A stretch of 64,000 nt of DNA, taken from NCBI GenBank assembly GCA_013398955.1, contig VWPU01010357.1, forward strand, positions 310,001 through 374,000, written 5' to 3'. Positions within the stretch are counted from its first letter, which is position 1. Each line of letters starts with the position of its first letter. This DNA is from Callaeas wilsoni (Eukaryota > Chordata > Aves > Passeriformes > Callaeidae). Below the pieces are notes generated by a model. It saw only the letters and a list, made by a program, of their open reading frames with translations, searched no databases and was not told where the DNA came from. Positions 37,038-51,400 of this stretch are shown one piece after another. Made by a program: the position numbers and the translations under genes.

Positions 37038-38611
37038 AAATAATACCTGCAGCTCTATTTTATTATGATATTAACAATAGCTGCATTTTGTTCCTTCAGT
37101 GCTTTTAATATAGGGTAAATGACCCATTTGATAAGAGTTAAATACAGGAAGGTAAAGCCAGGTCATAATATTGTGCTAGAAATGTGTGTGCAGCACATGA
37201 CATAAGCTTCAGCACAGCGGGGGTTTAGGCTTTATTGACAAGCCTGAAAACATTATCTCATAAATTCATTGCACATAATTCCTAAGTAATCAAGGATTTT
37301 GAGCATTTTTATGTATTTTTTAAATGAAATATGCATAGTACAGATTGAAAATAATGAATGTTATGATTGGGAGAAATGTATCACTTATATGTACTCAAAG
37401 CCTTCAACCAAACCCTTTAATTAAAGAAGAATCATTTTAGGCTAAACGTTAAAGAAGTTGGAGTCTCCTTTAGATAGAAATCTCCGGCTTGTGCTTTCTG
37501 GCAGCAAAATCTTACATTGCCATTTAATCAGAACATAAATGCATAGTGAAGTCCACCTGAGACCACTGCAACTCAATTTAAGGATGTACAATGATAGAAG
37601 CAGGGCTTTAGAATAATATGTCCATGCTCACGATTTGCTTGTATAATTTTATGAAGTCCAAGTTTGCAAAGAGAAAAAGTCGTAGCCCAGCCCTCATCTG
37701 ACCCACTGGATCCAAGGCAAAGTGACACCACAACACTCCTGGAATAACCTTGGCTAACCCACCCTGAGTCTTCTGAAATCCCATAGTACAACACCAGACC
37801 TTTTCAAGAGCAAATTGCCTTTTCCATGCCTTCCCATTGCTGACATCACTGGAAGATCTCCCTGGAAATGATGCTGAGCATGCACAGATACACTCTGGAC
37901 CTGCCCACCCACCCCTCAGGGAAGTGTAGCCTGAGGCCTTTGCTAAGAGGCAGCAGAAGCTCAGGTTTTCCTCTTTTCCATATTTCAGAGCACTCCCAAA
38001 AGTGATGATCTTGGATCTCTGCTCAATTAGTTTGGATTATAGGAGATAATTTTGTCTGCCAAGCATTGAACTGTGCAATGTAGGCATGTACATTCAAACT
38101 ACTTGGCTGAATGCCCTTTACAGTAACCTTAATTCATCTTACCCTAAATTAGGACACCTAAATCACTGCCACCAAATCACCAAACTGCTCAGAGGACAGT
38201 GAGGAAAAGAACATATTTAATTTTCCAATAAGCTCTACTACTTACCTGTTCTCTCCACGAATTGCTATGTGTTTCCTTATAACATTATTCCTTGTTCACT
38301 AATACAGTATGCCCTTATGTCTTTATTCTCTGTCCACCATAGAAATCTTTCAATAACAATAAGATTCTTCGGATGATATCAGCGAAGTATGAGCACTGCC
38401 AATGTCCACTCTAATTTTCATTAAATGATCTATGTCTTTTTATAGATCCTATTCTTATGTCCTTGTGTAATGGTGAGCAACAGGTTTCTTAATTTTTCAT
38501 GCAATATCAGTTTCATTTATATTTTATTCATTTAAACTGTCCTTGTCTATAGGGAACATGCTACATCCATATAATAGATTTCAAGGGTCTATTGTTCCTG
38601 CACTAAGCATC
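37038..38611. other. AT-rich intergenic sequence
   Basis: No gene supported. The 73-codon frame at 37573-37794 (-) shows no domain. Confidence 0.5.
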
Positions 38612-38675
38612 AGGATAAAGGACTGGAAAAGACAGTTATAATAAGGATAAAGGACTAGAAAAGATAGTCATATTT
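38612..38675. repeat. Tandem duplication, 32-bp unit, two copies
   Basis: Two adjacent units start AGGATAAAGGACT and continue (G/A)GAAAAGA(C/T)AGT(T/C)AT. They differ at a handful of positions, so the duplication is not very recent. Confidence 0.9.
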
Positions 38676-41600
38676 GAAGAACTTACTGTACACATTTTGA
38701 AACACTTCTTCGAGAGCCTCTTTGCCTCCATAGACTGGACTTACTCTTGGAAGAGCCCTGGGTTCATATGGCAACTAAGTACATTTGATTGCCTATAAAA
38801 CTGGTATAGTTGTACTTCTTCAGATGAGGACAATAACATTTTAATTAATATTAAATAATTTGAAATATGTTCTGTCAGCTGAAAAAAATAAGCATAGACT
38901 TCAACTCTCTGGTTCCAAGGAGAGGTGAAAACAACTTCAAAAGGCAAATCTCAAAACATGTGAAAGGTCTGTGAAGAAGGTCAAATGCAACTCACATTTT
39001 ACTATGCTGTCCTTGTCCTGAGGAAAACTGGTCTAAATCGCCATGATTAACTGATGTAGAATGTATCTCTCTGATGAAAGTGTCCAAAATTGCCAGGAAT
39101 AATCTCCAAACAGGTGCTGCTGAGCAAGAACCCAGTTCAAAAAGTGGCAAACACAGAGCACAACTCTGTCAGACTGCAACTCTAAGGGACATAATGCCTG
39201 AAGTCAGTTTATTCAACCCATTTATTCACGGCTCTGTACTATGGAATGAACTAAACAAGACTGGATGCAGTCAATACCACGCAGTGCCAGAACAATTGCA
39301 CCCAACTAAAACTGGAGCTTTTCTGCATTTCTGTTATGTGCCACAGTCTTCAAGTTCTTCTGTACTGAGAGCAGCTACTTCTGCTTACATTTTTTTCTTT
39401 GTCCAGTGGAGGAACTTGTGATGACCCATAAAATCCTGCAAAATATCATTGATGTCAGTGGTTAAAATGTAAGCAAATATTAATATTAAAAATGCAATCT
39501 ACAAAATATCCATTTTAATTAGTACATTTGACATATTAAAAATCAATACTTAAGTAGTAAAAGATTCTGCAGTTTAGGCTACACTCTACATGAATGATCG
39601 TTTCAAAATTAAGAGATGCAAATTTAATCAATAGATTTAAAACTTTACATCACTTGAGGTACTTGAATTACTTCTAATCAGCTTAGTAAGGTGAAAGCAT
39701 CATTTAATTGTTGTTTTTTGCCCCTCTTTGAAAGACAAGCCCATCTTCAGGCTGGATTTTGCTCAGAATAAGATAGATTATCTGCAACTTTTGCTCTTCC
39801 TTGTTATTCCTGACATTTAAAGCTACATTATAATGTCAGGAGAACAAACAGTTTAAAATCTCAGATATCATGTCATCATTTAGGAAACGTGAGATGAATC
39901 AATGGATTTAAAAAAATAATATTGATAAATTGTAATTTTCTCATTGTAATACTTTAAACAGAGCTGACGTATTTTGTTGCTAATAATAGATTAACCTTTA
40001 TGTTTAAATCAATCTTTAAGTTTACATGTTTATTTTCCAGAATTATTTTAAAAATTGCTCATTTTGTAAAACAGGCTGTATAAAGCACTCATGTTTTTGT
40101 AACTTGTTGTATGAACCACAAATTGTCGAAAGTTAAAATTCCTTCTTTTTTCCCTCTCATTTTTAATTTTACAACCTACATGTGAAACATATTGTCACAG
40201 ACAGCTGTTAAAATATCTGCAAGACACCTTGAAATATAATTCATACTAAATTTTAGATCTGAAATACATTTTATTTTTACAGAATTTTCATCAACAACTT
40301 GGTGAATGTACTCGTGAAAAAGGGCAAGAAAGACTGAATACCTACTTTTACATTTTTACATGAAAAGTCACACTGACATTGACAGAACTACTTGCTTACG
40401 TGACGATTTTTTACATCTGGAATTAGTATGATTTTTTCCCACTGTATTTTCTAGAATTATATCTGTACAGTAATAATTACGTATGCAGTTGAAAGTATCT
40501 TAAAAGTTTTTCAGTTCAATATATAGCCTGAAGATTTTCGGGCCAAATCTTTTGACAGCATGCATAAAGTCTATGTTTCAAAAATTTTGAAATGGACAGG
40601 TGGAATTATAATGGAGAAGAATATGACAGTTTTATTCTTTTTTCTGAAAGTCGTCTGTGGTAAGTGCTGTATGGGAAAGCCCCACACTTTCAAATGGAGA
40701 AGAATAACTTCTTTATAAATTCTGGTACACCCCTACCTAGCTATTTAGCCTGCAACAGTATTGTATTTACATAAAGAAACTTGTCGACAACATACTTGAA
40801 TCGTTATTCACCCAGTTTTCCCATAAGCCACCAGAATCACATAAATAATTATAACCTGCGGTTACCAGTAGCTTGTCTTCAGTAAAAAGTCAGCTTCTGA
40901 GTCACAGAAATTGGGATACTTAGACATTGGCATGATGTGAACTGGATCAGAAATCTCTTCTTTCCACAAATTTCAAGGACAAAAATCATATGACACACAC
41001 TAAAGGAAAAAACCCCCGGGTATCACAACAGAATCACTCTTGTGTTCTCTGAAACAGATGATTCATTCCAGCAGGAGTTTCCAGGGCAAAATGTTTTTGG
41101 ACAGGGAAGGAAAGCAGAGATTATGTTTCATCTTTGAATTGTGCACAGGCTGTTGGATGGTCTCAGCACAGTGACTTCCTAGAAGATGTGAGCTAAAAAC
41201 AGCCACAGGTTTCTGACACTAGTCTTCAGCAAGCAAACATTAGTTAGTTGGTGGTGTTGTGAGGACACTCAGTAACATATTCAGCATTATCAATGTCTCA
41301 GTGTAAGACAAGATATCAGTATAAACTCAGAGGTTGGTGTGAGGGCAGTGTCCTTTTTCTACTTGCAAACCCAGTTAGGATTCTGACTGAAAAAGTGAGT
41401 TATTCCCTCAAACCCACATATCATGGCTGTCAGATGTGCAGTGGAAAAAAATAAAATCCATAACAACATATTAGAGCTTTATCATGCATCACCAACCCCT
41501 CATTTAATAAATGGTGCTAGCATGGCTAAAGAAAGATCTAGCAGGCAGCTTTTGAAGGAAAGGCTGGGCCGGCAACTAGAAAGTGGGCAGCAGCTATTTT

Positions 41601-44600
41601 TTCATATGCAGCAAACTCAGATTTTTCTTCTTTTGCTGCCAAATGGGAACTTGTTCCCATAACATCTTTTAACATCCTTTGACAAGGATGACAAAGCACT
41701 GCTCAAGGAATGGTGTGAAACTCACCCCATTCTCTTCTCCACTTACAGATGTTATATAGAGTGCTTGCACACACAGGTCTTGTCACTCATGTTCAGAGAG
41801 GCTCATGGGAGGAGAAAATCCAAAGAAAACTGAAAGAGCAGCACAGAAAGAGCTGAATTTTTAATTTGGTTCAAGTACATTCTGTCAAGGTTTTAGTCTT
41901 CACCTAAGATTGTGAACTCCTCTTGGCAACTCCAAGTCATAGCCCAATAGTTTGGTATGACTTGCAGTACAGATTTTAATTGTTTCTAAGACTGTAAATG
42001 GTCATCTGGCTAGCATAGACTTTCTTTTGTTATCCATTTAGGTAGAGTGCTTCCCTGTGAAGTAGCTTTGCCTAAGTTTCATAGGCATTCTGTAAGAAAT
42101 AAGAAACTTCAAAAATGCCATATTTCCAAACTGCCGTGTAATTCAAAAAGACCATTGGTCTTTCCAGAAATTTTATGTATTATTTACTGTGTAAAAATCT
42201 ATACTGCTTTTATTTCTTACGGTTTTCAACTTGTATGCAATAGTTAAAATTAGGCAGCATTCAATATTTTATTTACTAATAGAAAGACCATTTAATATCA
42301 TCTCTGAACAGTTGTGTTCAGGAATCCATATATTGTATGAAACAGTCAAGTTATGGGCTTTTCACTGATTTTGCAGAGACTAAAATGTCAGTTATTTATT
42401 TACTTTACTAGATAATGCATGAGCAATCAGTTATCCTCTGACCTCAGATCCCCCGGGCACCTCCCATCTGTCAGACATTTCTGTAACTACATGTTTTTTC
42501 CCAACATCAGACTAATGCACTAGGCTTGTATGCATCCCTTACAGTGAAAAAGCTGAAACAAAAACTAGAAAGGTGTCACATCCAAAAAACCTAACCTTTG
42601 TTTTCCTTGTTCCTCTGCAAAACTCCAGGGACTCATTGTTTTTACTATGTGTTTGAGCTTCATAATGTTATACATCTGTAAGACCATCATGATTTTTTCT
42701 TTGGTGAGACTGAAAGCTTGAACTCTGTTCACTAAGGCAAAAAAAATTCTTTTCAATGAGGCAGGACTTCAAGGGACACTCTGTGATTCTGTGGCAGACC
42801 CATTACAAATATGAGCCCTAAGGGTTGTTTATTTTCCTCTCATTAATTCTTTGAGAAGGTAATTTTAATGAAATACAGAGTAATCGGACGTCTTTTAATG
42901 GTTAAATGCGGAGCTTCCTGGAAATGTTTTCCCTATGTATTTACACAGGAACATCTAAAGTGTAAATATAGTCCCTGGGTAGTTATCTCACATTGTAATG
43001 GATTTAATACAGTGGTTCAGATTCAGAGTTGACATAAGTGTTTTGCAAATATAGTGCCATTTAAGTCAATGAGGCTATGTCAATTTATACCAGTTAAGGG
43101 TATGACAGTGTGTACAGAAGATTTTTTTTTTGGCATAATCATCCTGGGTTTGACAGCTTCATGGGCTGAGGGAGCCTTTAATATGATTGTGGGGCTTCCC
43201 ATAAAAAGGATTTCTTCTGACATGCAGAGAAAATGTATGGGGGAAAGCAGAGGAAATAATTAAAAAGTTTGGTTATGGTACAATAATGTTGAAAACATCT
43301 GCATTATAAGAATAAAGTATTGCTGGATGCCTTCATTTTCCAGATGTGTGGGCAAGTGGCTTTGACTGCCTCAGCTGTTAGAGATGTAGGGTGATATATT
43401 TTGCGTTTCTATTTTGCCACAACACACAGACATTAAAAGAAGTGTGTCTCACTCAAGCCCGCGGACCTAAAGGTCTCTCCCACGTGTTGCAAAGCTACAG
43501 CACACCACCATGGGAAGAAATCACCATGACAGCCACCTGAGGGCATGCTAGGAAAGGAAGAAATTTGAGTCTTGTGTACCAGTGTGGCTTTGACTCACCC
43601 AAGCCAAAAAAACTTCTAGGAATGATATCTTTTATTTGTATTTATTTGGTTCATTGTTTTCCCACAGATTATTTGCCTTTCATTTTTGTGATTCACTGGT
43701 GGGGAGCTAAGAGCTTCTGAGGCATGGGCCTGAAGGAGACGTGCTGGGCGGGTGAAAACAAGTTTGCTGCTCAACTGTGCAATACATCCTTCTGCTTTGG
43801 AGAGTAGTTCTCTGTAAGCAGGAAGCATGAACAGAAAAGTAAAATCTTCCCTTTCCCAATTATTCTAAACAGTTTAAAATTTTCTTTGTTAATATTAATT
43901 TTTCAATATTCTCCTCTAACTCCCCCCTCTAATCCCCATCTATGCAGAATATTTGCCCTGATTGCAAGGGCCCAACACCCATCAGGCACTTTTAAAATAT
44001 ATACAGGCTACATATTCAGCCTTATTTTTTGATTTATTTCCTCATGATATTCACTTTGCCTAGTCTGGTTGTTGTGGCCTTTATTGCTAAAGTTGACAAG
44101 CTTTCCCATTACCACCTGGCTTTTAATATAAAAATATTGAAATAATACAAAAACTGAAAAATAATGTTACTTATTAACAACTTTTATCCCATTACTGAAG
44201 CAAATACTTACTTTTATTCACTAAGGCTTTCTTGTTGCTTTAAAAAATTTAAAATATGTTTTGGGAAATTCAGGTTACCTCTTTTTTTGTTATTCATTAT
44301 AAAAGAAAAAAGTCTAGAAACTATTTCTGTGTGGTTGTGAACATATTTTTTCAAACTGTGCTGGGAAAGGTAGCGGCACATATTTGGTGTAAAGTAAAGC
44401 ACTACGTACTCATTCTTTCAGAATAATTTTTGTACCTTTTCTAAATTTTACAACAGCCAAGGAAGACTTCATGGAGGCATTTGCATTTTCCTTTTGGGAG
44501 AATGGGAAATATTTTCAGTGTTAAACACAAAAGGAAGGAAATCAGAATCCTACTTGCAGCATTAATTAAAAAAGAGAACCATCCAAAATTTGTTCATTTC

Positions 44601-45449
44601 CTTTGGAAGCCTCAAATTACAGTGTTACAAATAGATTTTGAAAGTGTGGAGTTTTGACTTGAAAAAATAATAGCACATAATAGCTTAATCTGATGCGAGG
44701 AAGAGATGTAAACCAAATGAGAGGGAGCACCATAATTAGTAAAAAATACCAGAAAAGGAGCTCTGATGTGGTTATATTGTGAGAAATAAAGGACCTGCTT
44801 ACAGAGGGAGTATTCCACTTGATATATATACTTTCTAAGTTTACCAGTGGGAAAGTTGTGTCAGGCACATGCACAAGCTTTAGTCTGCATTTTTCAACTC
44901 CTCATTTAGAGCACAGGCTGGTACATACCTACTCAGACTTTACTCATTGCTCCAGGATGCAACTACATTTCCCTTAATATGCTTGGATAATAAAACAGTT
45001 GGTGGTAATTATCTTAATGATTTCAGCATGAAGATTAGTAACCCTTGTAATTTTTATCCTTGCTAGTATAAACCAATTTACAAGAGCTCAAAGTACCTGT
45101 TAAACTGCCAAAGTAGTGTACGCATTTTCCGTACTCAAATTAACCTCTGAGTTTAGAACAGCAATACTTTTTTCTACAAAAATGATGCCTCTCTACTTTT
45201 TGAATAGGAAGCATTAGTAATTGAAATACTAGCTGGGAACAGACCTTGGATTTAAAGCACTTTTTCCAGAAGGAATGAGGAAATGCTACTCTTCAAAATG
45301 AAATTCGGATACAAATGATCCAGGACGAAAACCACCCTCATTTTCCTTTGTTTTTTGTAGAATTTTCATACATTGGAATTATAATCATTACTGTAGCAAT
45401 ACATTATGTGTATTTTATATAGACTATGTAAAACCCACAATACTTATAT
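38676..45449. other. AT-rich intergenic sequence
   Basis: About 6.8 kb with no supportable gene. The longest frame is 115 codons at 39074-39421 (+), with no recognisable domain or conserved motif. At 42779-42793 CTCTGTGATTCTGTG resembles a CR1 tail, but the sequence before it is not recognisably CR1. No other repeats are evident. Confidence 0.5.
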
Positions 45450-45484
45450 ATATCTATATCTATCTATCTATCTATCTATCTATG
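45450..45484. repeat. (TATC)n microsatellite
   Basis: An array of TATC units, pure for about seven copies after a TATATC-containing lead-in. A candidate polymorphic tetranucleotide marker. Confidence 0.95.
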
Positions 45485-48400
45485 TATAAAATCAATGAAG
45501 ACCCTCAATTTAACACAATTCAAAGTTCAAAGGAACTTAACTGGATGCATGTTCCAGCCCATCTTTATTCTGTGAGTCCAATAAATTCTGCTGCAGTGTG
45601 AGCTTAAGTAATGCCATAACCTAAAGAAACAGATTCTGCAGTTACACCTAGAGCCACTCCATTTAGGAATTTCTCTCCCATGTATGATCAGTGCAATACA
45701 ATACGTGCATATTTGTACAGAAGGAGATTGCGAAGCAGTCAAACACTGTTTTTAAAAGACTAGTAGATACATACTTGTCCAGTAGTTCAATTTTCTGTTG
45801 AACTTGTGTACCTTTTAATTACATAACAAATAATTAATCCATGCCTCTTATCTAGAGATTCCTTTGATTAAGTATGAGAACGCTGTTCCAATCACTGATT
45901 TTCCAGCAAGGATCAGGGAGCTGACTAACAAGAATTCTCTAACTGGAAAGAAAAGATAGAGTGAACATTTAGATTTTCACCCACAATCAGATGCAAGGCT
46001 GATAGCAGCTCATCTGATAAGCTTATTTTTCTTTACCTTAGCTTGCATTTGCATCCAAGACATCCACTTGATTTTTCAGCAACAAGGACATTATTTCTTT
46101 TCATAAAAATTAATTTTCCTTGCAATATCTCAAAGATGAGATTATCAATCAAAAAATACAGTTTTTATTATTCCAATTGTTTTTGTGGTTTTCAGTCCTA
46201 TCATCATTGACTATTGAAGGTCTTAGAGTAACCACACAAATTTGTCTACAAAATACTTTTCAGCAACGTTGCCATTTTTCTTCTTCATTTCTGGCTTTAC
46301 TTAGTTTTTACCATTTTTATTTTGTCTATAATGTAACTTTTGTTCACTATTTGTGATATAAAAACAAAATTGGGGAACCTCTCCTCTTATTTCTTTCTAC
46401 ATTCTCTATTTCCATGTGCAGTTTTGGAGAACCACCTGCTTGGAGTAGACTTCACCTCCCTCTCCCATTCACCCCGGACATAATAGAAGTATTGACAGAA
46501 ACAACTTCTTCCAGGAAAATAGAAGGTTAATAGATAAGAGAAAGCTTGACTTATCCTTTTCATTAAAGTCCTGGTGTACTCTCACAACCTGTTTTGTTAT
46601 GTATTTATGTGTTCACATGAATTTATTAAAAAATTAAAAGTTAAAGCTCCAACACCAAACACTGGATTTCACAGGAGGATTGAGAATATACCTAATACTG
46701 ACAAATTACTGTAGGACTTCTGCAAATGGCAAGTAGCATGTCAGATGAAAATCTCTGTGTGCAATGCATGTAGTGTAAGAGAAGGCACTTTAGCAACAAT
46801 TAAAGGGGAGAAATGACAGCAGGCTTATGTAAATGAGAACAAAATGAGAAAAAAACCACCTACAGTGACAGCACCAGGAGGGGTGAAGGATGTAGCATGT
46901 GGTTAAGGGGGAGGTAGGGCAGAAACACTCAGCCACAGGCATTCAGTGGAGAGCATGGGAAGTTTCTTAGGAATATAGTTTTACAAAGCCAGTAGCACCA
47001 AGTTACTCGGTTATTATTAATCAATACTATTTGCGTTATTATTATATTCTACATTGTTTCAATTAAATTGTTCCTAGCTCAGCTGAGGAATTTTACTTTT
47101 TTCTGATTCTCCTTTCATCCCACCAGGGCCAGTGAGGGAGTGAGCAAGTGGCTGCATGGACCGAGTTGCAAGCTGGGGTTAAAGCATGGCACTGTCACAG
47201 CCAAAGCCAGGTGAAGCCCCAGCCTGTTGTTCCTCACAGAGCATGGGAGCCACAGCTGCCCCATGGCAGGGACGACTGGGGTTGGTGAACCTTCCCTGAC
47301 CCTGAGGTCCTGAGCCAATGCCTTTCCCAGGACATAAAGCACCAGCAACTACCCACTGTCAACTTTTTCCCTCCACCCTCAGCCTTCAAGGAAGGATACT
47401 CACAAGAAGAAACACATAGCTGGAGAGCCTTTGTTTTGTAGAAGTCTTCCCTTGCACCACCAGTTGGAAATTCTCAGGGATCTGATTTGTCTGTTTTTCT
47501 GGGTGGCTTTGGCAGCTGCATTCCAGTGATGCCACTACTGATGTTCCAATGATTTTGGCTGGAAAGACCCTCAGCGTTTTTATAGTAGCTATATTCTTAG
47601 TTTATATTCTCTACTCAAGGCTCACATATCTTCCCATAGATGTAGCACACCTCTGGCAGCTTGGACACTGTTGACTCTTACCTGGTTGTGACAACAGGTC
47701 TCTCTTTGAGTGTTGCTCTGAGGATATCATCTCAACTTGCAGGCATGCCCAACATTCTTTGTCCTCAATTTTGCAATCTTGCATTTGGTAACTTCAAAAA
47801 ATTTGGGTTTTTTTCCAAAAGAAACACCTTAGAAAGCAAATTAGACCTTTCTATATATATAAGCTGTCTTCGTAATTAATTATTGTCCACTCAGCATTGG
47901 TGTCATTTACACATTTTCTCAGTAATAAGTCCATATGTTTTCTTCCAGATCTTTTGCTATGCATCTAATAGCAGTGGAGCAAGTTGGTAAGGATTCTCAT
48001 TAGAAATATCCACAGCAGATGATGATATAATATTAGATAAAGTACTTTTTTCCACCTACTATTTAAGCAGTGTGACTGAGCATTTTAGCCTTTTAAGGTT
48101 GTTTCCATTAACCCTGTCTCCAGCTTCTAAGAGGACCTGAATATAAGAGAAAAACCAATCAGATATAAATATCTATCTAATAATTAGGATATCTAAATGG
48201 CTAACAGAAAAACTAAGAGACTTTGCAAATTAGGTTTTATACTTGGAAGATGATGCTATTTGGGAGATCTTAGAGAAAAAAAATTATTAAAATGATGAGC
48301 AACAACCAAATGGGGATGATGCTAACAGAGTTAACGTTTAAGGAACATAAGCTTCATATAGGTTCCATAAAATTTGAGAGAGAATTACATTCTCTTGTCC

Positions 48401-51400
48401 TGCAGGTCTTCTTTTTGAGAAAGAGGAAAAAGCATTGCAGATAAATAAAGGAAGTATCAAGAAAGACAAATTTGCTGTAGCCATTTTAAAAGATTTGATA
48501 AGAAAGCTGGAGGAACCCTCAATTTCCTGTGTCCTTCTTCTTTTGAGAAAATATGGCTGAGATGGCCTAATTTGTAATTAATGTTTTTTCCTGGCATAAA
48601 ACAGACACTTGAGTTTTACAGGACATGCCAGGGTAGAAATGGAACCAAATAAGAGTGCTACTAAGTGACTAATTAAAATCCTGATTTCTGGAGGCTTGTT
48701 TAGTGCTGTCGAATGTGATTTTTAACTGGCTGCCAGTTACTTTATTAACCTTTCAATTATGCTGCACCAAGAAGTTTACAATATGAATAGATATTTAGGC
48801 CAAAGAGTATTATTTTATCACCTCTTCAAATATTTACATATTTATACATATTTACTATTATTCTAGGAAAATAAAACATATTTATAGTGTTTATAGAAAC
48901 AATAAACTTATAAAATTTTTCCATGTAACATAAATAATTCACCTTCAGGAAGGTGTTCAACAATTCTTGAGATTTCTTCCAAATATTAACTCACAAGTTC
49001 TGAAACAACAGTGTTCAAGAGCATACATAAAAGTATATAATAAACTGCTTAAGATCTGTCTTGAGTGCAAACCTAAAGACAACTTCTATTTTGGAAATCC
49101 TCTTGCCTTTCCATTATATTTTCCCTCTTCTGAGCAGATGGGGGAAGGGAGGAGGAATTATTTCCACTGATTTAATTAAGCTACTAAAATTACTGGTCCA
49201 GTCCATTGGGAAATGACAAGTTTGATATTGCAAATTGGATGTAATCATCTCACCTCATTATTATTTTTGGCATAAAAATAAATTAATTTTTGTATTTTCT
49301 GTTCTCATTACTGTACTTGTCATAAGGGGAACTATCAAACTTTTAATAATACCTGATGTACTTTGGTAATTATGGTATTATGCTCCACAACTTTGACATT
49401 TTCAACCCTGTCCTTGATTTGCTGGCTACTCCACTCTTCCCTGTCAGGTTAATAAAGGCTGTAAATATGGAATCAGCAAGGCAATTTTCTACAAGATGCA
49501 ATTGCCCCACTTTATCCCTTTCTAGTTTTCAACAAGAAAAAGAGGAGGGAGCAAAGAGAAAATTAAGCTGAACTGCACTGATATTACTGCATTTTAAAGT
49601 ATTGGAATTATTGTCATGCACTGAATTAAATAATATACTAAATGGGAAATAATATCTGTGGATATCACATTTACATTCAAGTCCAAAGATTAAGCTCTTT
49701 TTCTCGAAGTAGGTAGGTTTTTCTAACGAAACAACCACGATTGTGTAAGTTAGAACCAAAAAAAAAAGTTTTGTGTGTTTGTACAGAGAAATGTTATAGA
49801 TGATTAGAGAAACAAAATCTTGGTTAGCAAAACTTGCACCAAAAGCAAAAAAGAAAATCAGAAGCTTCAAACCAGAAAGTTATTACATTATTCATCCTCT
49901 TCTTTGTGGACCTCTGGCAGAGAAAGGGACATGAGACAGGCTGGTTTAGCTGTCATCAGTGCTCCAGTAACATACTGCTATATACCATTTATTTTCAGCT
50001 AAAGCAATCATTAAACCTTCTTCAAATCAGAAGACCTCTTAGCTTGTGAATGAACACACAGAACTGAGAAAAGACCAAAATCGTGCTAGATAACAAAAAA
50101 ACTTCAAAAATATATCCACTTTTTTCTCCAATACTAGCAAAACCTGTCACTTAAAGTGATGCAAAGTTACACTTTGAATGGAAATGTTTTCCAAAAATAC
50201 CCTTCACCACCTATACCATTCTAGAAATGTGTTTCTCCTGGATGAAGGCATAGCTAAACTGACACATGACTTAGTAATCCTAATGCTCTATTTTTGTAAT
50301 TGTTGGGTAAATCAAAAAATCGGAGTTACTTACAGATCCTGATGGTGACTATGTGACTGACTTCTTCTTTCCAGGGCTTTGGGTTGAGTAGGAAACGAAG
50401 CTTATGCTGAAAAACTTCCACTGGCGTCCAGTCACTTTCTTACACCCGCAGAAAGCCTTAATTCAAGTTTTCAAAGCAGTTAAGGGATCAATCTCCAGCT
50501 ACATCAGAGAATGTATTTTGATCTATAAATCACAGAAACAGAGATATTTTTCAGGGAACACAGAGAATGAAGATCACAAAAGCCAGAACAAAGCATGCAA
50601 GAGCCAGGGAGAACACATTTTCTCTCTAAAGGCACACAGCTCTGAAGGGATCCTCTGTCTTTCAGAAGACACCAGATAGAGCGGGTTTGATCGCCTTTCA
50701 GATGCAGCACATGGCTCCATTTTAAGTGATAGAACACACTTTTGATCTCCAGATCGCTAATCCTCCCAGAAGCCCTCCCCAACTGCACTTGCACACGAAA
50801 AATTAAAATGCCTACTCCTCATAAAGTTTTCTAATCAAAAAGGCAAAAGCATCAGAGTCCTCATAAATTTTATGAGTTATTGCAATGTTATTAGGGTATA
50901 TGAAGCTAGATGCTACCTGGCTTCTCAACCATTATCTTCTTGATTAACACTAATGAGAAGTTTTGTCCTAAGCTTCGTAGCAAAATGAGCAATCTTGGAG
51001 ACCAAAAATAAGTAGTTACTTGGTAAAAGTAACACTAATGTCCAGAAGAATTGGACAATACACATTAACTGTAGAAACACACAGAAGCTGAGATGCTATT
51101 TCTAAAGTTTACCTGGCACTTGATCAAAAGTATTATTTCAGAATTTGACATCACATTGCAAGGAACTTTTCTAAGTGGCCCATGTGAAGTTGTGTAAGCA
51201 GCAGTGAACATCTTGATGTACAACTGGGATTTCAAGTCACTTGAAAATTTGGCACTCCTATCTTCTTTCTTCTCTAAGGATAAATATCTCCCATATCCCA
51301 AAATTAATGTAGATATCTCATCAGTCTAGATCTTTCAAGCACATATTCTCTAAATATAAATTTTACAGCTTTGAGCAAATGTCTGTAGCGAAAGAACAGA

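Noticed and set aside
39074..39421. 115-codon plus-strand frame
   Set aside because: No recognisable domain, no promoter or splice context, and this length is expected by chance over 64 kb.
42779..42793. CTCTGTGATTCTGTG, resembling the CR1 terminal repeat
   Set aside because: The preceding 100 bases show no CR1 block; too short to call.
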